Assembly: GCA_016271365.2 (NCBI GenBank)
Contig: CM057454.1
Coordinates: forward strand, 1,166,182,055 to 1,166,246,054
Length of the DNA: 64,000 nucleotides
Reading direction: 5' to 3'
Source: Neoceratodus forsteri
Taxonomy: Eukaryota; Chordata; Ceratodontiformes; Ceratodontidae
Part shown: piece by piece, positions 46,849 through 58,485 of the stretch
Layout: the number at the start of each line of letters is the position of its first letter
Numbering within the stretch: position 1 is the first letter of the stretch
Translations under genes and position numbers: made by a program
Notes under the pieces: model-generated
The model's input: only the letters and a program-made list of their open reading frames with translations
Databases searched by the model: none
Told to the model about the DNA's origin: nothing

Positions 46849-47548
46849 TTGAGAAAAGGTACTGTCTAACCCCAGAAAAGACAAAATGTCTGCAGAAAAA
46901 GGGGAAGACATCCCCAGAGCCTGAAGTTCAGGAAGAAACAGAGACTGCTTTGGCTACATTCCGTAGCTGGTAACTGAGAGAAGGAAAAGATGATCTACGG
47001 ATTCTGTTCTGCACCCAGGGCCAGGTGGGGAACTTGCTAACCCCCATCAAGAGGGGCTTGCTGGCTACAGGGGATCATGGGGTTTGTTGTCGAGTGCTAG
47101 TGCACTCTGACCTGTGGCGGAGCCTGGCCTGGGGGCCATTTCTGGGTCTGGGTGTGTAAGTCATCAAGTCAGAAGAGGTGAAAGACTTGAATGTGATCAT
47201 TTTGAGTGACTTGAAGCACTCAGCACACTGCAAGAGAACAGAAGCCATAGTAAGTCAGATGCTGGGATGTATAGCCAGGGGTATAACCAGTAGAATTACA
47301 GAGGTTATTCTCCTACTGTACATGTCACTGGTTTGGCCACATCTGGAGTACAGTGTGCAATCTTGGAGTCTTTTCCTAAAGGAAGTCATCAGCTTACTGG
47401 AGGTGGTACAGAGAGAGATGACCAAGATGATCCAGGGACAAAAAGGCAGGTCATACGAAAACAGACTCGGGATCTCAACATGTACTCCCTGGAGGATAGA
47501 AGAGGGAGGGGTGACATGACTGAAACTTTCAAATACCTTAGGATTGTT

Positions 47549-47938
47549 TTAAGGGAAACTGTCTAAATTACCCTCCGGTTTAGCTTTGTACACTAAAAGC
47601 TGTGTTTTTCTCGTGCCACAACTAAGTTTATTTTAATTGCAAAAAGTCCATGACCTGGAAGTATGGCAGATGCTGGGGGATGCTCCATTAACTGTAATGG
47701 TACAGCGCAGCACTGCTCGCTTCAATACAAATGTATTGAAGTGAGTGGGGCGGCGCCGCACCATTACAGTTAATGGAGCCTCCCTAGCATCTGCCATAGT
47801 TCCTTGTCACATAGTTTTTGCAATTAAAATAAACTCAGTTGAGGTGTGAGAAAAATGCCACTTTTAGTGTACAAAGCTAAACAGGAGGGTAAGCCTTTCA
47901 GGGGTGAGAGACCCCTAATTTAGACAGTTTCCCTTTAA
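47549..47938. mobile_element. TTAA-flanked MITE 1 (Kolobok/T2-type)
   Basis: The termini TTAAGGGAAACTGTCTAAAT (47549) and its inverted partner TTTAGACAGTTTCCCTTTAA (ending 47938) bound 390 bp. Arm similarity of about 180 bp runs nearly to a central palindrome around ATACAAATGTATTGAAG, so the whole element folds back. TTAA targets with TTAAAGGRR-type ends are the signature of T2/Kolobok MITEs described in Xenopus. Its removal rejoins the CR1 reading. Confidence 0.85.
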
Positions 47939-48140
47939 CAGTGAACTTTGAGAGTCTCTTCATTCTTAACTGAAAATGACTACTAGGAGGCATTGCCAAA
48001 CTGGTGGGGGATGCTTCAAGAGGGAAATAAGAAGGCACTATTTCACTGAGAGGGTGGTGGCAAAATGGAATAAGTTGCCTGAGGAAATTGTTTCCTTGAA
48101 GGCTGCAGACCGTGTCAATAGAGGCTGGGACAAGGTAAAA

Positions 48141-49200
48141 GGTAAGTAAGTAATCTTCATTTATAAAGCGCCTTCCAAGCATCAAAGCGGTGTACAATGC
48201 CAAACAAAAACCCCACATAATCAAGTGAGTAAATAAATAACATGAATATAATAAAGTACATCAAATTAATAAATAGATCATAAATCATCACACTCCTAAT
48301 AAAAACAACTAAAAGTGGTCAGAGAAAAGCTTGTTGAAACAGATAGGTTTTTAAAGGAAAACTACACCCAAAACTTGAAAAAAATATATGTTGTGCAGAG
48401 TGTTTTAATTTGTATGTGAAGTTCTAGCGTTTCCTTCCCTCTGACTGGTATTAGAAGTTTTTCCTAAATTAGCCTGCTAGCTTTAGGGTAGTTTTACGAC
48501 CCCTGGAGATCACCATATCAAATAGTTTTATTGCATTTCTTTGTCCTACAGTGCACCTTGTTTCATGTAATGGTGATGTAGCAGAGCCCATAAATCCAGC
48601 AGAAAGCATTGCATTACAATCAGTTCACAACAACAGAGATAGCTATGTCTTAAAATCTGTAGAATTCAGCTTGGTGACCACCCTCATCCTGAAGGTTTTA
48701 CTGTCCTGAAAAACTTTGCTGCTGGTAATTTTTGTGCAGCTTGTAAAGCTTCCAAGATATTTAGTTTGTTTGGCATGCATGTGCTGAATGTTGGGTCTCT
48801 CTTATATCACAGTCACATGAGACAAAATGCACTGTGGGAACCAGAAATACAATTACACTATCAGGTATGGAGACCCCCAGGGGGTCGTAAAACTAGCATA
48901 AAGCTAGCAGGCTAATTTGGGAAAAACTCCTAATACCAGTCAGAGGGAAGGAAACACAAGAACTTCACATACAAATTAAAACACTCTGCACAACATATAT
49001 TTTTTTCAAGTTTTGGGTGTAGTTTTCCATTAAGTTAGTTTTGAAACTTTCGACAGTCAGGCGTTCTCTTAACCGACAAGGTAGAGAATTCCACAGAGTA
49101 GGTAGAATTGCATCAAGAGGCGGGAAGGTGGAGGAGAGGGGGAAACATCGTAGGGAAGGGAGAAGTGAATAGTGGGGGTGGTCCCTTCCCTCTGTATTTA
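48141..49200 (-). mobile_element. L2-clade LINE 3' end, antisense
   Basis: On the minus strand the frame at 49279-49030 reads FPPLDAILPTLWNSLP, ERLTVESFKTNL and, after the MITE, KTYLFQQAF, the C-terminal WNSLP/SFKxxLKTYLF block of L2 proteins. The 3' end (complement of AAAGCGCCTTCCAAGC and TTCATTTATAAAG) has the GCGCTTTATAAAT style of L2 tails, ending with repeated TTAC/GTAA units at 48141. Inserted in the 3' UTR of the CR1 copy. Confidence 0.75.
48351..49033. mobile_element. TTAA-flanked MITE 2 (Kolobok/T2-type)
   Basis: The ends TTAAAGGAAAACTACACCC (48351) and GGGTGTAGTTTTCCATTAA (ending 49033) are inverted. Each arm extends about 170 bp (AATATATGTTGTGCAGAGTG, GACTGGTATTAG and GCTAGCAGGCTAATTT on both sides, inverted). 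The left end matches TTAAAGGRR exactly. The 340 bp centre has no coding domain. It interrupts the L2 above between SFKTNL and KTYLF. Confidence 0.85.
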
Positions 49201-49262
49201 CTGGGGGGATCTGCAAACTTGAGCAGACTAGATAGACCATAAGGCCTTTTTTCTGCTGACTG

Positions 49263-49520
49263 TTTTTGTACATTTGCAACTGTCAGGGAACCATTGGGAC
49301 TGAGACAATGCAATCCCTTTTACAGGGGCAACCCAGAAAATACAGTACATTGGTAGTACACGCATCGCAGTATACAGAGAAAGTGCTGATAACACGTTAA
49401 AGAAATAACAAACAGGGAATTAATGAATCCACAACAATGCAATCTGGACAGCATTGCATTAGTTAGTCAATTACAGAATTATATCAGATATACAAATAAA
49501 AATAGGTTGGTATTGCAGAT
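49263..49520. other. Unassigned DNA, possibly L2 3' UTR
   Basis: Nothing recognised. It may be continuous with 51392-51550 across the foldback element. Confidence 0.35.
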
Positions 49521-49523
49521 ATA

Positions 49524-51388
49524 GGGCCAGATATTCAAAGCTTTGTGCGGTTCACAAACAGTTTGCGTGGGAGTAACGCGGGTCTGCCGTATTCAAAAGG
49601 CCAACTAGCACGCACAAACAGCAGTAGCGCCGGGCAAAACATAATGATATGCAAGGGGCATAGTGAACATGAATAAAGGCGCTATGTGATATTCAACAGC
49701 TAGCGCCGTGCTAAGGTGTTTAGCGCGGTACAATATACCGCCCAGGAAAAGCTGCTCTTAACCCTGGGCAAACAGCTTTTCACATCATCGGTGCATTGCG
49801 CGGGATTTGTGCGGCTTGCACGACCCTAACATTGGAGTATACTTGGAAAATGCCACATGGAGGGCACATGCTGCTCACTGCTGGCACCACCATGATGCAC
49901 CACCATGATGCCAGCAGCTGCCTTCAGTCCCAGCCAAGCACAGACGGTAAGGGGTGATCCGACCCATGGGGGACAGCATGGTAGTGTGGCCATATAGCAC
50001 ACACTTGCAGACCAGAAGTCTGTAGTGCCTAACAGATGCCGGCATGCACATGCAGCACTGTGGGCATGGTGGCCAGTGAGGGGAGGGTGTATGGATGGCC
50101 ACACCGCACCACAGCCCAGGTGTGGCCACAAGGCTGGGGCACATCATGCAGTGCACATGGGCCAGTAGTGGGAATACACCACCACCTGTGTGCCTGTCGG
50201 ATCTTACATGCCCCCCCAGCCACCTACCACACAACTGTACAGATGCCACAGCACACACAGCCAGCCATGTACATGACACTGTGTGCATCCCATGCCACAG
50301 CTGCAGCATCTCTGGATCACACAACAGCATAATAGTACTGTCCACTGCCAGTAATTACCTGCCAGCTGGGCCTGTCACTGTGTACAGTGCAGTGGTCATC
50401 ACTGCCGTACATATCATAGGCATTGCTGTGTCCCTCACACTACCAGCCTCCTTGCTACTGTAGTGTCTGCTGTGCACTGTAGCATGACCTACAGTGTGAC
50501 GGTTGCATGCAGCACCACCACCACCTGTGCCTATGCTGTGTTGTCCCCTGGGGTACGATATGCTATGGTATGCTGTACTGTTCACCTGTTTGTTTGTTTT
50601 GTTTAGTTGTTTAACCAGGAGCAGCACACTAAGCTGAAAGCTTTTTTACAGGAGCAACCTGGGAGCACAGGGAAGTTAAGTGACTTGCTCAGGCTCACAC
50701 AGTATGCAAGTGGAAGCTGTGCAGCTATCATCATGCACTGTCTAACTGACCTACAGGTGGAGCTGTGGTCGGACCTGGCAAGCCCTGTACTTCCAGACTG
50801 ACCTACAGGTGGAGCTGTGGGACCCTGCAGTAACGCTGGACAAACCGCAGCATGCAAATCAGGGCATGATGAGATGCTAATGTGGCTGTTTGCCCAGAGA
50901 CTATCTAAGTAGGCTCATTTGCATGTCACTTTTGAATATGGCAAAGTTTAGCACCAGGATAATGTGTTTGCGCCGGTCAAACCGCTTAGCTCCACGTTAA
51001 AGCCGTACTAATGGTTCGGGGAATATTTTACACTTCTGATCACTGTTCTTTCACATCTGCTGCTGCCTGAAGCTGTACTGGGTCCACGCATTAGCTGGCA
51101 CACACATTGGCCACATAGTACCTCTCTACCTACCCTCACATTGTTGTGCACTGTGTTGTTGTTGTGGTTTGCACTTCCTGGTTGCTATATTCAGTGCTGT
51201 CATATTCCAGGGCTATGGTTACCCTGCACTCCCAGCCCATTTTGCACAGCCTCTTTCCCATGCTATATTCAGAGGCTGTTTGCCCCGGGCTGTTCCTTTT
51301 GAATATAGCTTGTTTTGTGCTCTGGGTTACGTTTGCCCACCAAGCAGTGTTGTCTAAGCTCAGGGGCAAAGTTTTGAATATCTGGCCC
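49524..51388. mobile_element. Foldback DNA element B (non-autonomous)
   Basis: The ends GGGCCAGATATTCAAA (49524) and TTTGAATATCTGGCCC (ending 51388) are inverted repeats, flanked by ATA on both sides (49521-49523, 51389-51391), a possible 3 bp duplication. Internally, TATTCAAAAGG, GATATTCAAC, TTTTGAATATGGC, ATATTCAGAGG and TTTTGAATATAGC punctuate GC-rich blocks of 80-110 bp on both arms. The 1.1 kb centre is CA/TG- and CAC-rich with shadow frames on both strands and a MIR-like core at 50650-50740. No transposase. The design parallels element A at 716-2320. Confidence 0.65.
50650..50740 (+). mobile_element. MIR-like core-SINE inside element B
   Basis: AGGGAAGTTAAGTGACTTGC followed by TCAGGCTCACACAGTATGCA matches the MIR-type core. 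The upstream GAGCAACCTGGGAGCACAGG resembles the antisense copy at 32521-32590. Confidence 0.65.
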
Positions 51389-51559
51389 ATAATGACTTGT
51401 AACAAGCTATGACAATGGTAAACGGGTAGCAATCACCATTATACTGGTGGTAGCATAGGTAGAAAAGTACATGATTATATTTGCAGGTATCGCATACAAA
51501 TTCAGACCAAGTTACCCCCATAAGGAGATCCAGGGAAACTACACAAGGTAGGTCGTAGA

Positions 51560-54300
51560 CTTAGGAAAGCTGGAGCAGAGATGATCTGAAACAGGAGCAT
51601 GGTTCTGAATGGTAGGGTAGCAGAGAGGATTGAAACTTAGGGAGTGAAGAGCAGGATAGTGTGGGGTGGGGAAAGGAGTTTGTCAGACACAGCAGAGAAG
51701 GCAAAAGATCTACGGGCCACAGCAAGCCATTATTTGAGCGTGATAAGCAGGGGTAGGGAGGCAGATCTGAGTGCACACTGTAGCTGACTGAGCCAAACAA
51801 GCTCACCAAGGCTGGGAGGAGTGTATTTATGGACCAGCTTGTACATTAGGCAGAGAGTGTAATACCGAAGTTTAGATTCGAAGGATAGCCAACTCAGGGA
51901 AGAGAGGACATCACAATGGTGGTGATGTGCATTGACAACTAAATCAAATCTGCCCACTTGGTGGTAGGCCTGTTTTAGATGGGATAGGATTGTAGAGTTG
52001 GTTGTGAGCAGAAGTGGAGCACTATAGGTAAGGAGGGGAAGGAGCAAGGCCGATGCGATCTTGTGACAGGAGACCGCAGTGAGAAAGGGATGGATACGAT
52101 ATAACAGGCCAAGTTTTTGATTCAGAGCTTTGTAATAAGGGAGACATGATTGTCCAGAGAAAGCTAGATATCAAAGGTGACTCAATGTACTTGATGGATT
52201 GAACAGATTCAAGGTAATCGCCATTGCGAGAAAGAATTATAAGGGGTGTGTAGTTGGCATCTGCTGAGGAGGGTGGGTGGGAGAACAGCATGCATTTAGT
52301 TTTTTTTGTGTTGAGGAAAAGTTGGTGTTTTTAAAAAACAGTCTTCAAGGACACTAAAGTTATAGGCTAACAGACGATTAATCAACCCAACGTCAGAAGA
52401 GGAATGGTAGATAATGGGATCATTGGCGCAGAGATGTACCGAGTCCCTTCCACAGTTATTCAGTAGCTCACTATTGAAGAGGGAGGATAGTAGTGGGCCC
52501 AGGATGTAGCCCTGCAGTACACCATGGGAAACAAGTCTGTGGTCGGAGAGACAGCTAGCCCACTTGTCACTTTGTATGCATTCAGACAAATAACTCTGAA
52601 CCCAAGTTAAGGCATTATCATCGAGTCCAAGGAGATGTAGCTGATGGAGCAGGAGATCATGGTTGACCAAATCAAAGGTCTTTGTCAGATCGAAGATGGC
52701 CCCAGTGGCATAGCCTTGACCAATGGCATGAAACAAATCGGATGTGACTTTAAGTAAGGCAGTGAGGGTACTATGATTTTTCTTTAACCCATGCTAGAAG
52801 GGGGAGAGAAGTTGGTGGAGTTCAAGGTAGTCCTAAAGGTGGTTATAGAGGATCTGCGCCTGGATTTTTGCCAGCACATAGAGAATTGATATGAATCTAT
52901 AATTCTGTACTATAGTGTTCAGGCCATCCTTGTGCACACAAACCACTGCAGTAACCTTCCATTTATCTGGGACAGTACTCATAAAAAAGGATCGTTTGAA
53001 CAAGTCACAAATGGGATGGGCATGGGCTGCAGCCCCTAGTTTAAGAAATTTTGGTTCAAGGGTATCATGGCCAGGGGAACCATCGGCTTTCAGATTAGCA
53101 AGTAGCCACCGAACTTTATTAAGGGTAGCAAGTTTCGAGTGAAAAGCAAGGCAATCTGCAGTTATGAATGAAGGCTAAGGGTCCGGGGGGGGGGAGTTGT
53201 TACATTGAGATGTATACCTATGAAGATCGGTGAAAAATTCATTAAAGTCTGAGGCAATGGATGAAGGGTCAGTGAGGGAAGTGTCCTGGATGGTGAGGGA
53301 GCTAGATAATTATGTGGTCTTCCCCTTGATTAGAGAGTTATTCTCCTGCCAGAACCTCTTGGGGTTGAGGGGGTGCACTGTTGGGAGTGCCCTGAAATGG
53401 AGGCAGTTGGCCTTTTGAATATTATTCTTGCACTCATTCCTGAGCTCCCTATAGACTATCCAGTCATTGGGCAACTCAGTATGTTTCTAGGTCCTTCAGG
53501 CACAGTCTCGAGTAGACACGAGTTTCCTGTTCTCATGGGAGAGCAAGGGAGCTTTGATACCTTTTAACCTGCACTTTTTTAGTGGAGCATGGCTATTAAC
53601 TATAGCAGCAAAGGTGGAAGTAAAGTAATCGAGGGCTATGTTGATTTCAGGGAGAGTGTCAATAGGTTCCCAGTCTGCTTCATATAATGATGCAATGGAA
53701 GCATCAGAGTCGAAATGTGTCCTATCTCAGACCTGGATGATCCTTGGGGGGGGTTAGGGAAGTTATTATGCCAGCTGCATAGAGTTGGGGAGTGGTCACT
53801 GATGACAGCACTAACTAATTTTACCTTATGGGCACTGTCCTGAGAGTTAAGCGTTAAGACAGTGACCTTAATGCATGCATTTCATGGGAAGGGGAGACAT
53901 ACACTCCCTAGCTGAAGCAGGGAGTTTGAGCTGGAGACTACACGAGATGCAGGCTGAAAAGACTGTCTTATGCTAAATGGCTTCTGATTAATCTTGTACA
54001 CCACTATTACTATAATAAAGATGACTAGTACCTTTTAGCAAGTCTGTGTGCCTGAATTACAAACAAGACAGGCACAATTAGTGATGACCCAATCAAGCAC
54101 GGTATACTGTAATTGACCATCTTGAAGTTGATTTTTATTGGTTCGTTGATGAGTTGGACCAAATTACAGTCAGCAAGAGCGGCACACACCCAATCAGAGT
54201 TGTTTTTTTCCCAGTCTATGTTGAAGTCACCACCAAGTACGAGGTTATAGCCAATGAGGTTGGTGAGGGATGTAATAAAGGGAGGCAGGTAGTGGCTTCC
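51560..54300 (-). pseudogene. L2-clade LINE ORF2 pseudogene, 3' part
   Basis: From right to left: the C-terminal half of the endonuclease (LVLGGDFNIDWEKNNSDW near 54240-54190, INEPIKIN near 54130), a linker, and RT blocks including VVCVHKDGLN and YRFIS (about 52900), ATGAIFDLTKTFDLVNHDLL (about 52700-52650), WVQSYLS, HGVLQGYILGPLLSSLF (about 52500) and a damaged LCANDPI where YADD is expected (about 52430). The C-terminal blocks reach 51560. The catalytic Asp pair reads N-D, so the RT is dead, and there are stops. The 5' part of the endonuclease is found only beyond the Penelope-like element, at 59162-59495, so the gene was split by that insertion. Confidence 0.85.
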
Positions 54301-55048
54301 AGGTCTAAATTTGGGTCTTGATCTACGTCCACATTTGAAAGTAAGACAATGAAAATGATGAGTGTTCTGTGCTTTTAATAATGAGAACAAATTAAATATT
54401 GAGCCTAGGTCAGAAAGGTTTTTATTTGAATAAGAATTGTGACTATAGGATATTTATTAGAAACAGCAGTAATGTAGTGCAGTTAATAAAACTATAGATG
54501 TCTTTTAGATATTTAAAATTTGTATGGGGAATGGATCCCCTATGAATATTGGAGCAATAAATATTAATTTTGTATATTTAGGAAATTAATGTAGATTAGT
54601 CATGTTTAGATCATAATAATTATTGTGTTTAAGTATGGGTTATTGGTTTGTTTTTTCAGTCCCTTTTCCTCCCCCCCCCTTTTCCTTTCTTCGTCTTCCG
54701 TTTCTATAGTATCCATTGATAATATGGTTTGGATGAGTAATGGCTCAAATTGATTGCTATAATTGAAGAGAGCCTGTTTTGTATATCAAAGGGTAACAAA
54801 CACGTTTTTACCACAAAAATGAAGGTAGTGATAAGTGTTATGGTCTAATTGTGTCACATGGTGTTGTTAGACATGTATTTAAAGAGTGGGTATGGTGTGA
54901 TCCCTAGCCTTTGACAAAAGACACGTTTGTCTGAAACGCATCAGGCAGGACCTCTGGTGCTATTTTATTAATAAACGTATGTTATAATTTTATTATGTAG
55001 TTGCGTCCCTCTGTTGAGGTATATCAGTGCTCTAAACTTTTTGAAGCT
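54301..55048 (+). repeat. PLE left terminal repeat (pLTR1)
   Basis: About 748 bp, matching 58437-59161 throughout (AGGTCTAAATT and GGTCTTG at the start; ATGAGTGTTCTGTGCTT; TTTTGAAGCT at the end). It carries about 25 bp not present in the right copy (near 54325-54350) and a C/T-rich tract near 54665. It contains the hammerhead-like motif. Confidence 0.85.
54899..54952 (+). ncRNA. Hammerhead-ribozyme-like motif, left pLTR
   Basis: Stem I pairs GATCC with GGACC (one mismatch) and GCCT with AGGC across an internal CTA/A loop. A degenerate core (TTGACAA for CUGAUGA, plus one extra A) is followed by stem II AGACA-CGTT-TGTCT, then GAAA, a very short stem III and the cleavage triplet ATC. Hammerheads are known in PLE terminal repeats. 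The core changes suggest weak or lost activity. Confidence 0.6.
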
Positions 55049-55222
55049 GTTCACGTTAGTTTCTTGTAGCACAATTTGTCCCAGTGCGCACTCTTTTGGA
55101 ACAGTAATAGAGTTAAGTGAACGCACAGGTTTCGGATGGCGGCTTTTATTTGCATATACGGCTTGAAATATGAATAATCGGTTTTGAAGTAAAATAGTAA
55201 TGCATTAGATATTTGCCAGTCC

Positions 55223-58200
55223 ATGCAAAACCTCGAGGGTGTACACCAACAATTTGCAGGAGTTTTGATAAGAACATTAAGGATGTCGTTAGAAAATACA
55301 CCTAATTTAATTTTCCCAGACACTTCAGAGAGACAGCATAATAATCCATTGGACTATGCCCAGCAGTTATTAGCTATGGCAGTTACTGCAAATCCATTCC
55401 TTGCAGAAGATGGCATTACTAACCCCATTTTACCAGAAGCACAATCTTTGTTAACAGCGTTTGGGGCCCTAGAAAACACCACACATCAGTTACAACGTAT
55501 TTATTGGAATCATACTAATCTGGAAGCATACATACAGGTTAGTCGGGTCCCGAGGGTTTAAGATTGTTAAAGAATCCAGTATGTGGAACGAAGAATGCTG
55601 AGTTCATGCAGGAGTGGGAGAAGATTTTATTGGATGCTAGCACCAAATTGCTACACTTAATTATCAAATTCAGTAAAGAAAAAGAGGCTAAATTAAGAGA
55701 AGAGTTGAAGAAACAACAACAAGAAGTTCAGATTCACAGAACACTCAGAATTTAATAGACTGAATCAAAAACTTAAAGAATCCATTATTAACTTAGACCA
55801 AGAAGTGAAACTAAATTTATTAGGGACAAGGGAGATTTTGAAAGAGGAACTATCTTTAATTGGAAGAAAGCTGCAACAAGAGGGATCTTAAAATGTAATC
55901 ACAATGTATCATTTGAATTTAGCACAGATCAGAGTGGATCAGAAACAGAAGAAAACACTTTTTTCAAAACTCTCACTCCTCCGTCTCCCCGCCCCAGATG
56001 GACAGGTTAGATCAATCAATGGGACAACAGAACGTGTATCAACCAGTATTGCAGCATCAATTACAGCCATAGAGGAGTCCGAGACTACAGGAATATGTGT
56101 GAAACCCACACACAGAACCAGGAAGAGGACGAGAAGGGGAAGAGAACATGTGCATGGAGACAGAGATCAGCATCCTTTTTACAACAGAGGATGGTTTCAA
56201 CATTGGAGATCATTTCGGGGACGGGGGAGGAGGAAGTGAGTACTTCAGTTGCCAAGATCATTAGTTTGTCTAAGCTTGTGCTAAGTAATGAAGAAGAGAC
56301 ATTGTTGAGCAAAGGTTTAAATTTTGCACCAACACGGAATGTCGATGAAGTACACACATTGATTAACATATAACTAGCCTGTAGAAAACTTAATTTGAAG
56401 GCACATTTTAGCAAAAATAACAGAGAGAGTAAAAAAGAACAATATGTGACTCCAGTTTTAAAAATATCCCTCTACATATTGTTCTCCTGCATGAGTAGTT
56501 GTAGCTGTCTTTAAAGATTTGGTGGAGAGTGATTAGGAATTGCTGTTTCAGAACTTGCCGAATACAGGATTTAACAACATAAGTGAAAAGGAAAGGGAAG
56601 CCTTAAAAAGCTTGCAGATAGATAATTAACTGGTCATTAAACAGCTGGACAAGGTTGGGGCAGTTGTTCCATTAAATAAAACAGATTATGTTCAAGAAGT
56701 TATGAGACAACTGAATAATGGTGAGTTTTATAGTAGACTTTCACAAGATCTGACCCGGGAATATAAGACAGGGATTGACCAGTTGATCAACGAGGCTTTT
56801 CTTAGGAAAGATATTGATCAAGATACCAGAGACTGTTTGATTATATCAGAACCAATTAGAGCAACATTCTACATTCTCCCAAAAGTCCACAAAACATTGG
56901 AAAAAACCCCTAGGGAGGCCTATCGTGAGTGGGATAGGCTCCCTAACTGAACATCTTTCACAATATTGTGACACTTTTTTAAACTATCTATCTATTACCA
57001 GAGATTTCTCTAGGACCAGATAAATATCTAATTACTTTGGATGTGGAAGCACTATATACTAATGTTCCCCATGAGGGGGCGCTGGATGCAGACGCTTATT
57101 TCTTGAATCAAAAGAGAGAACAAGATGATATAGCAGTAGGCTTTATTTTGAAAATGTTAGAATGTGTTTTGAAATACAATGTGTTTTCTTTTGATGGGAA
57201 TTTCTTCTTACAGACTAGAGGCACAGCAATGGGGGCTACATGTGCTCCCTCGATCGTTAACCTCTATATGGCAAATGGGAGGAAGAGATGATTTGGGACA
57301 ACACTGTAAATGAGTTATTTGATAGTCTGAAGTTATGGAAACGTTATATAGACGACGTAATAGTCATGTGGGAAGGAAGTTTAGAAAGACTTGAAACTTT
57401 CATTACATATTTACATAACTCAAACCCATACTTGAAATTTACATATCAGGCAAGTCAGGAATGAATTGATTTTTTTAGATATTAGCATTAGAAAGAATCA
57501 GCAAAATAAGGTTAACAGTGACATTTTTAGAAAAAAGATAGATGGAAACACCATTTTGACGGCAAGTAGTTGCCATCCTCCACACATTGCCCACAATATT
57601 CCAAAGGGACAATTTCTGAGATATCGAAGGAGCTGCTCAACAGAAGAAGCATTTGATAGAGGAGCACAACAGTTGTCAGAGAGGTTAGAGGAAAGAGGCT
57701 ATAAGAGGAATTGGATAACAAAAGCATGGGAAGAGACGAAAGTAATAGATAAAGCAAATGTATTAAGAGAGAAGGAAGACGGGGGAGACAAAAATGAACA
57801 AGAAGTCAGGTTCAGTTTCGTGGCAGGTGTTTTTGCACAGGCAAAACAAGTTGAAGAGATTATAAAAAAAAAAAAAAAACACTGGCAAATCCTTACAATA
57901 GAGACTGGTCTGAAAGAAATCTGTCAGAGACCAGTAAGAATGTGCTATAGGAGGACCCCTGCCCTTAAAGATCTTTTAGTACACAGTTTTTTTCAGGACA
58001 AAAAACAACAGACTTGGTTATAACAGCCCAAGGGCTGCCTTAGATGTGGCAATTGCAAATATTGTGATAGAATAACACAGGTTGGAACATTTTCTAGTTG
58101 CAATGTACAGAGGAGTTTTCAGATTAGGCAATTTACAGCATGCTCGACAACAGGTGTTGTTTACTTAGCGACATGTAAGTGTAATGCTTTCTATGTAGGA

Positions 58201-58485
58201 AAGACCTTGAGATGTTTCAAGGTTAAAGTGGGAGAACATGTTAGGGCAATGAATAGGAATGATTTATTGTATGCCACTGCAATGCATTTGAACCGGGTCG
58301 TAGCTAGAGAAGAACATGGTTTTATGTTCATAGCGATGGACAAAGTGAGTAGGAGTCCAAGAGAGGGAGATTTTGATAATTTAATTTTATTAAGAGAGAA
58401 TTTTTGGATTGTGTGCCTGAGAGCAAATAAAAAAACAGGTTTAAATTCCGGTCTTGGACTGAAAATGAGTGTTCTGTGCTTCTAA
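55223..58485 (+). pseudogene. PLE polyprotein pseudogene (RT plus GIY-YIG endonuclease)
   Basis: The N-terminal part (55223-55755) is unassigned and ends in a Lys/Glu-rich coiled-coil-like stretch. An Arg/Gly-rich segment (56110-56236) precedes LLSKGLNFAPT (about 56310), a known PLE block. RT: QLDKGGAVVPLNKTDY (about 56645), FYILPKVHK (about 56870), LDVEALYTNVPHEGAL (57037), QTRGTAMGATCAPS (about 57215) and the YIDD catalytic box at 57345-57356. The knuckle CLRCGNCKYC lies near 58033-58062. Endonuclease: GVVYLATCKC, FYVGKT and KVKVGEHVRAM (58150-58250). RT and endonuclease together copy element RNA into nicked DNA. Stops (for example near 56628 and 58021) and frame changes inactivate it. The C-terminus runs into the right pLTR. 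Confidence 0.85.

Larger units (their letters stand above)
47165..49262 (+). pseudogene. CR1-clade LINE 3' copy with three nested insertions
   Basis: Coding blocks run from LNVIILSDLKHSAHCKRTEA and MLGCIARGITS through PHLEYSVQ and RGDMTETFKYL to 47548. They resume after a MITE at 47939 and continue with YFTERVVAKWNKLPEEIV and RVNRGWDKVK to about 48140. The 3' UTR (GCAGACTAGATAGACCATAA, GGCCTTTTTTCTGC) is found only at about 49218-49262, beyond an inserted L2. Indels and a frameshift near 47460 inactivate it. Host of the insertions listed next. Confidence 0.8.

Noticed and set aside
49826..50463. Several 100-156 residue frames on both strands rich in Cys, His and Thr
   Set aside because: CA/TG-rich centre of foldback element B; mutually overlapping and without recognisable domain.
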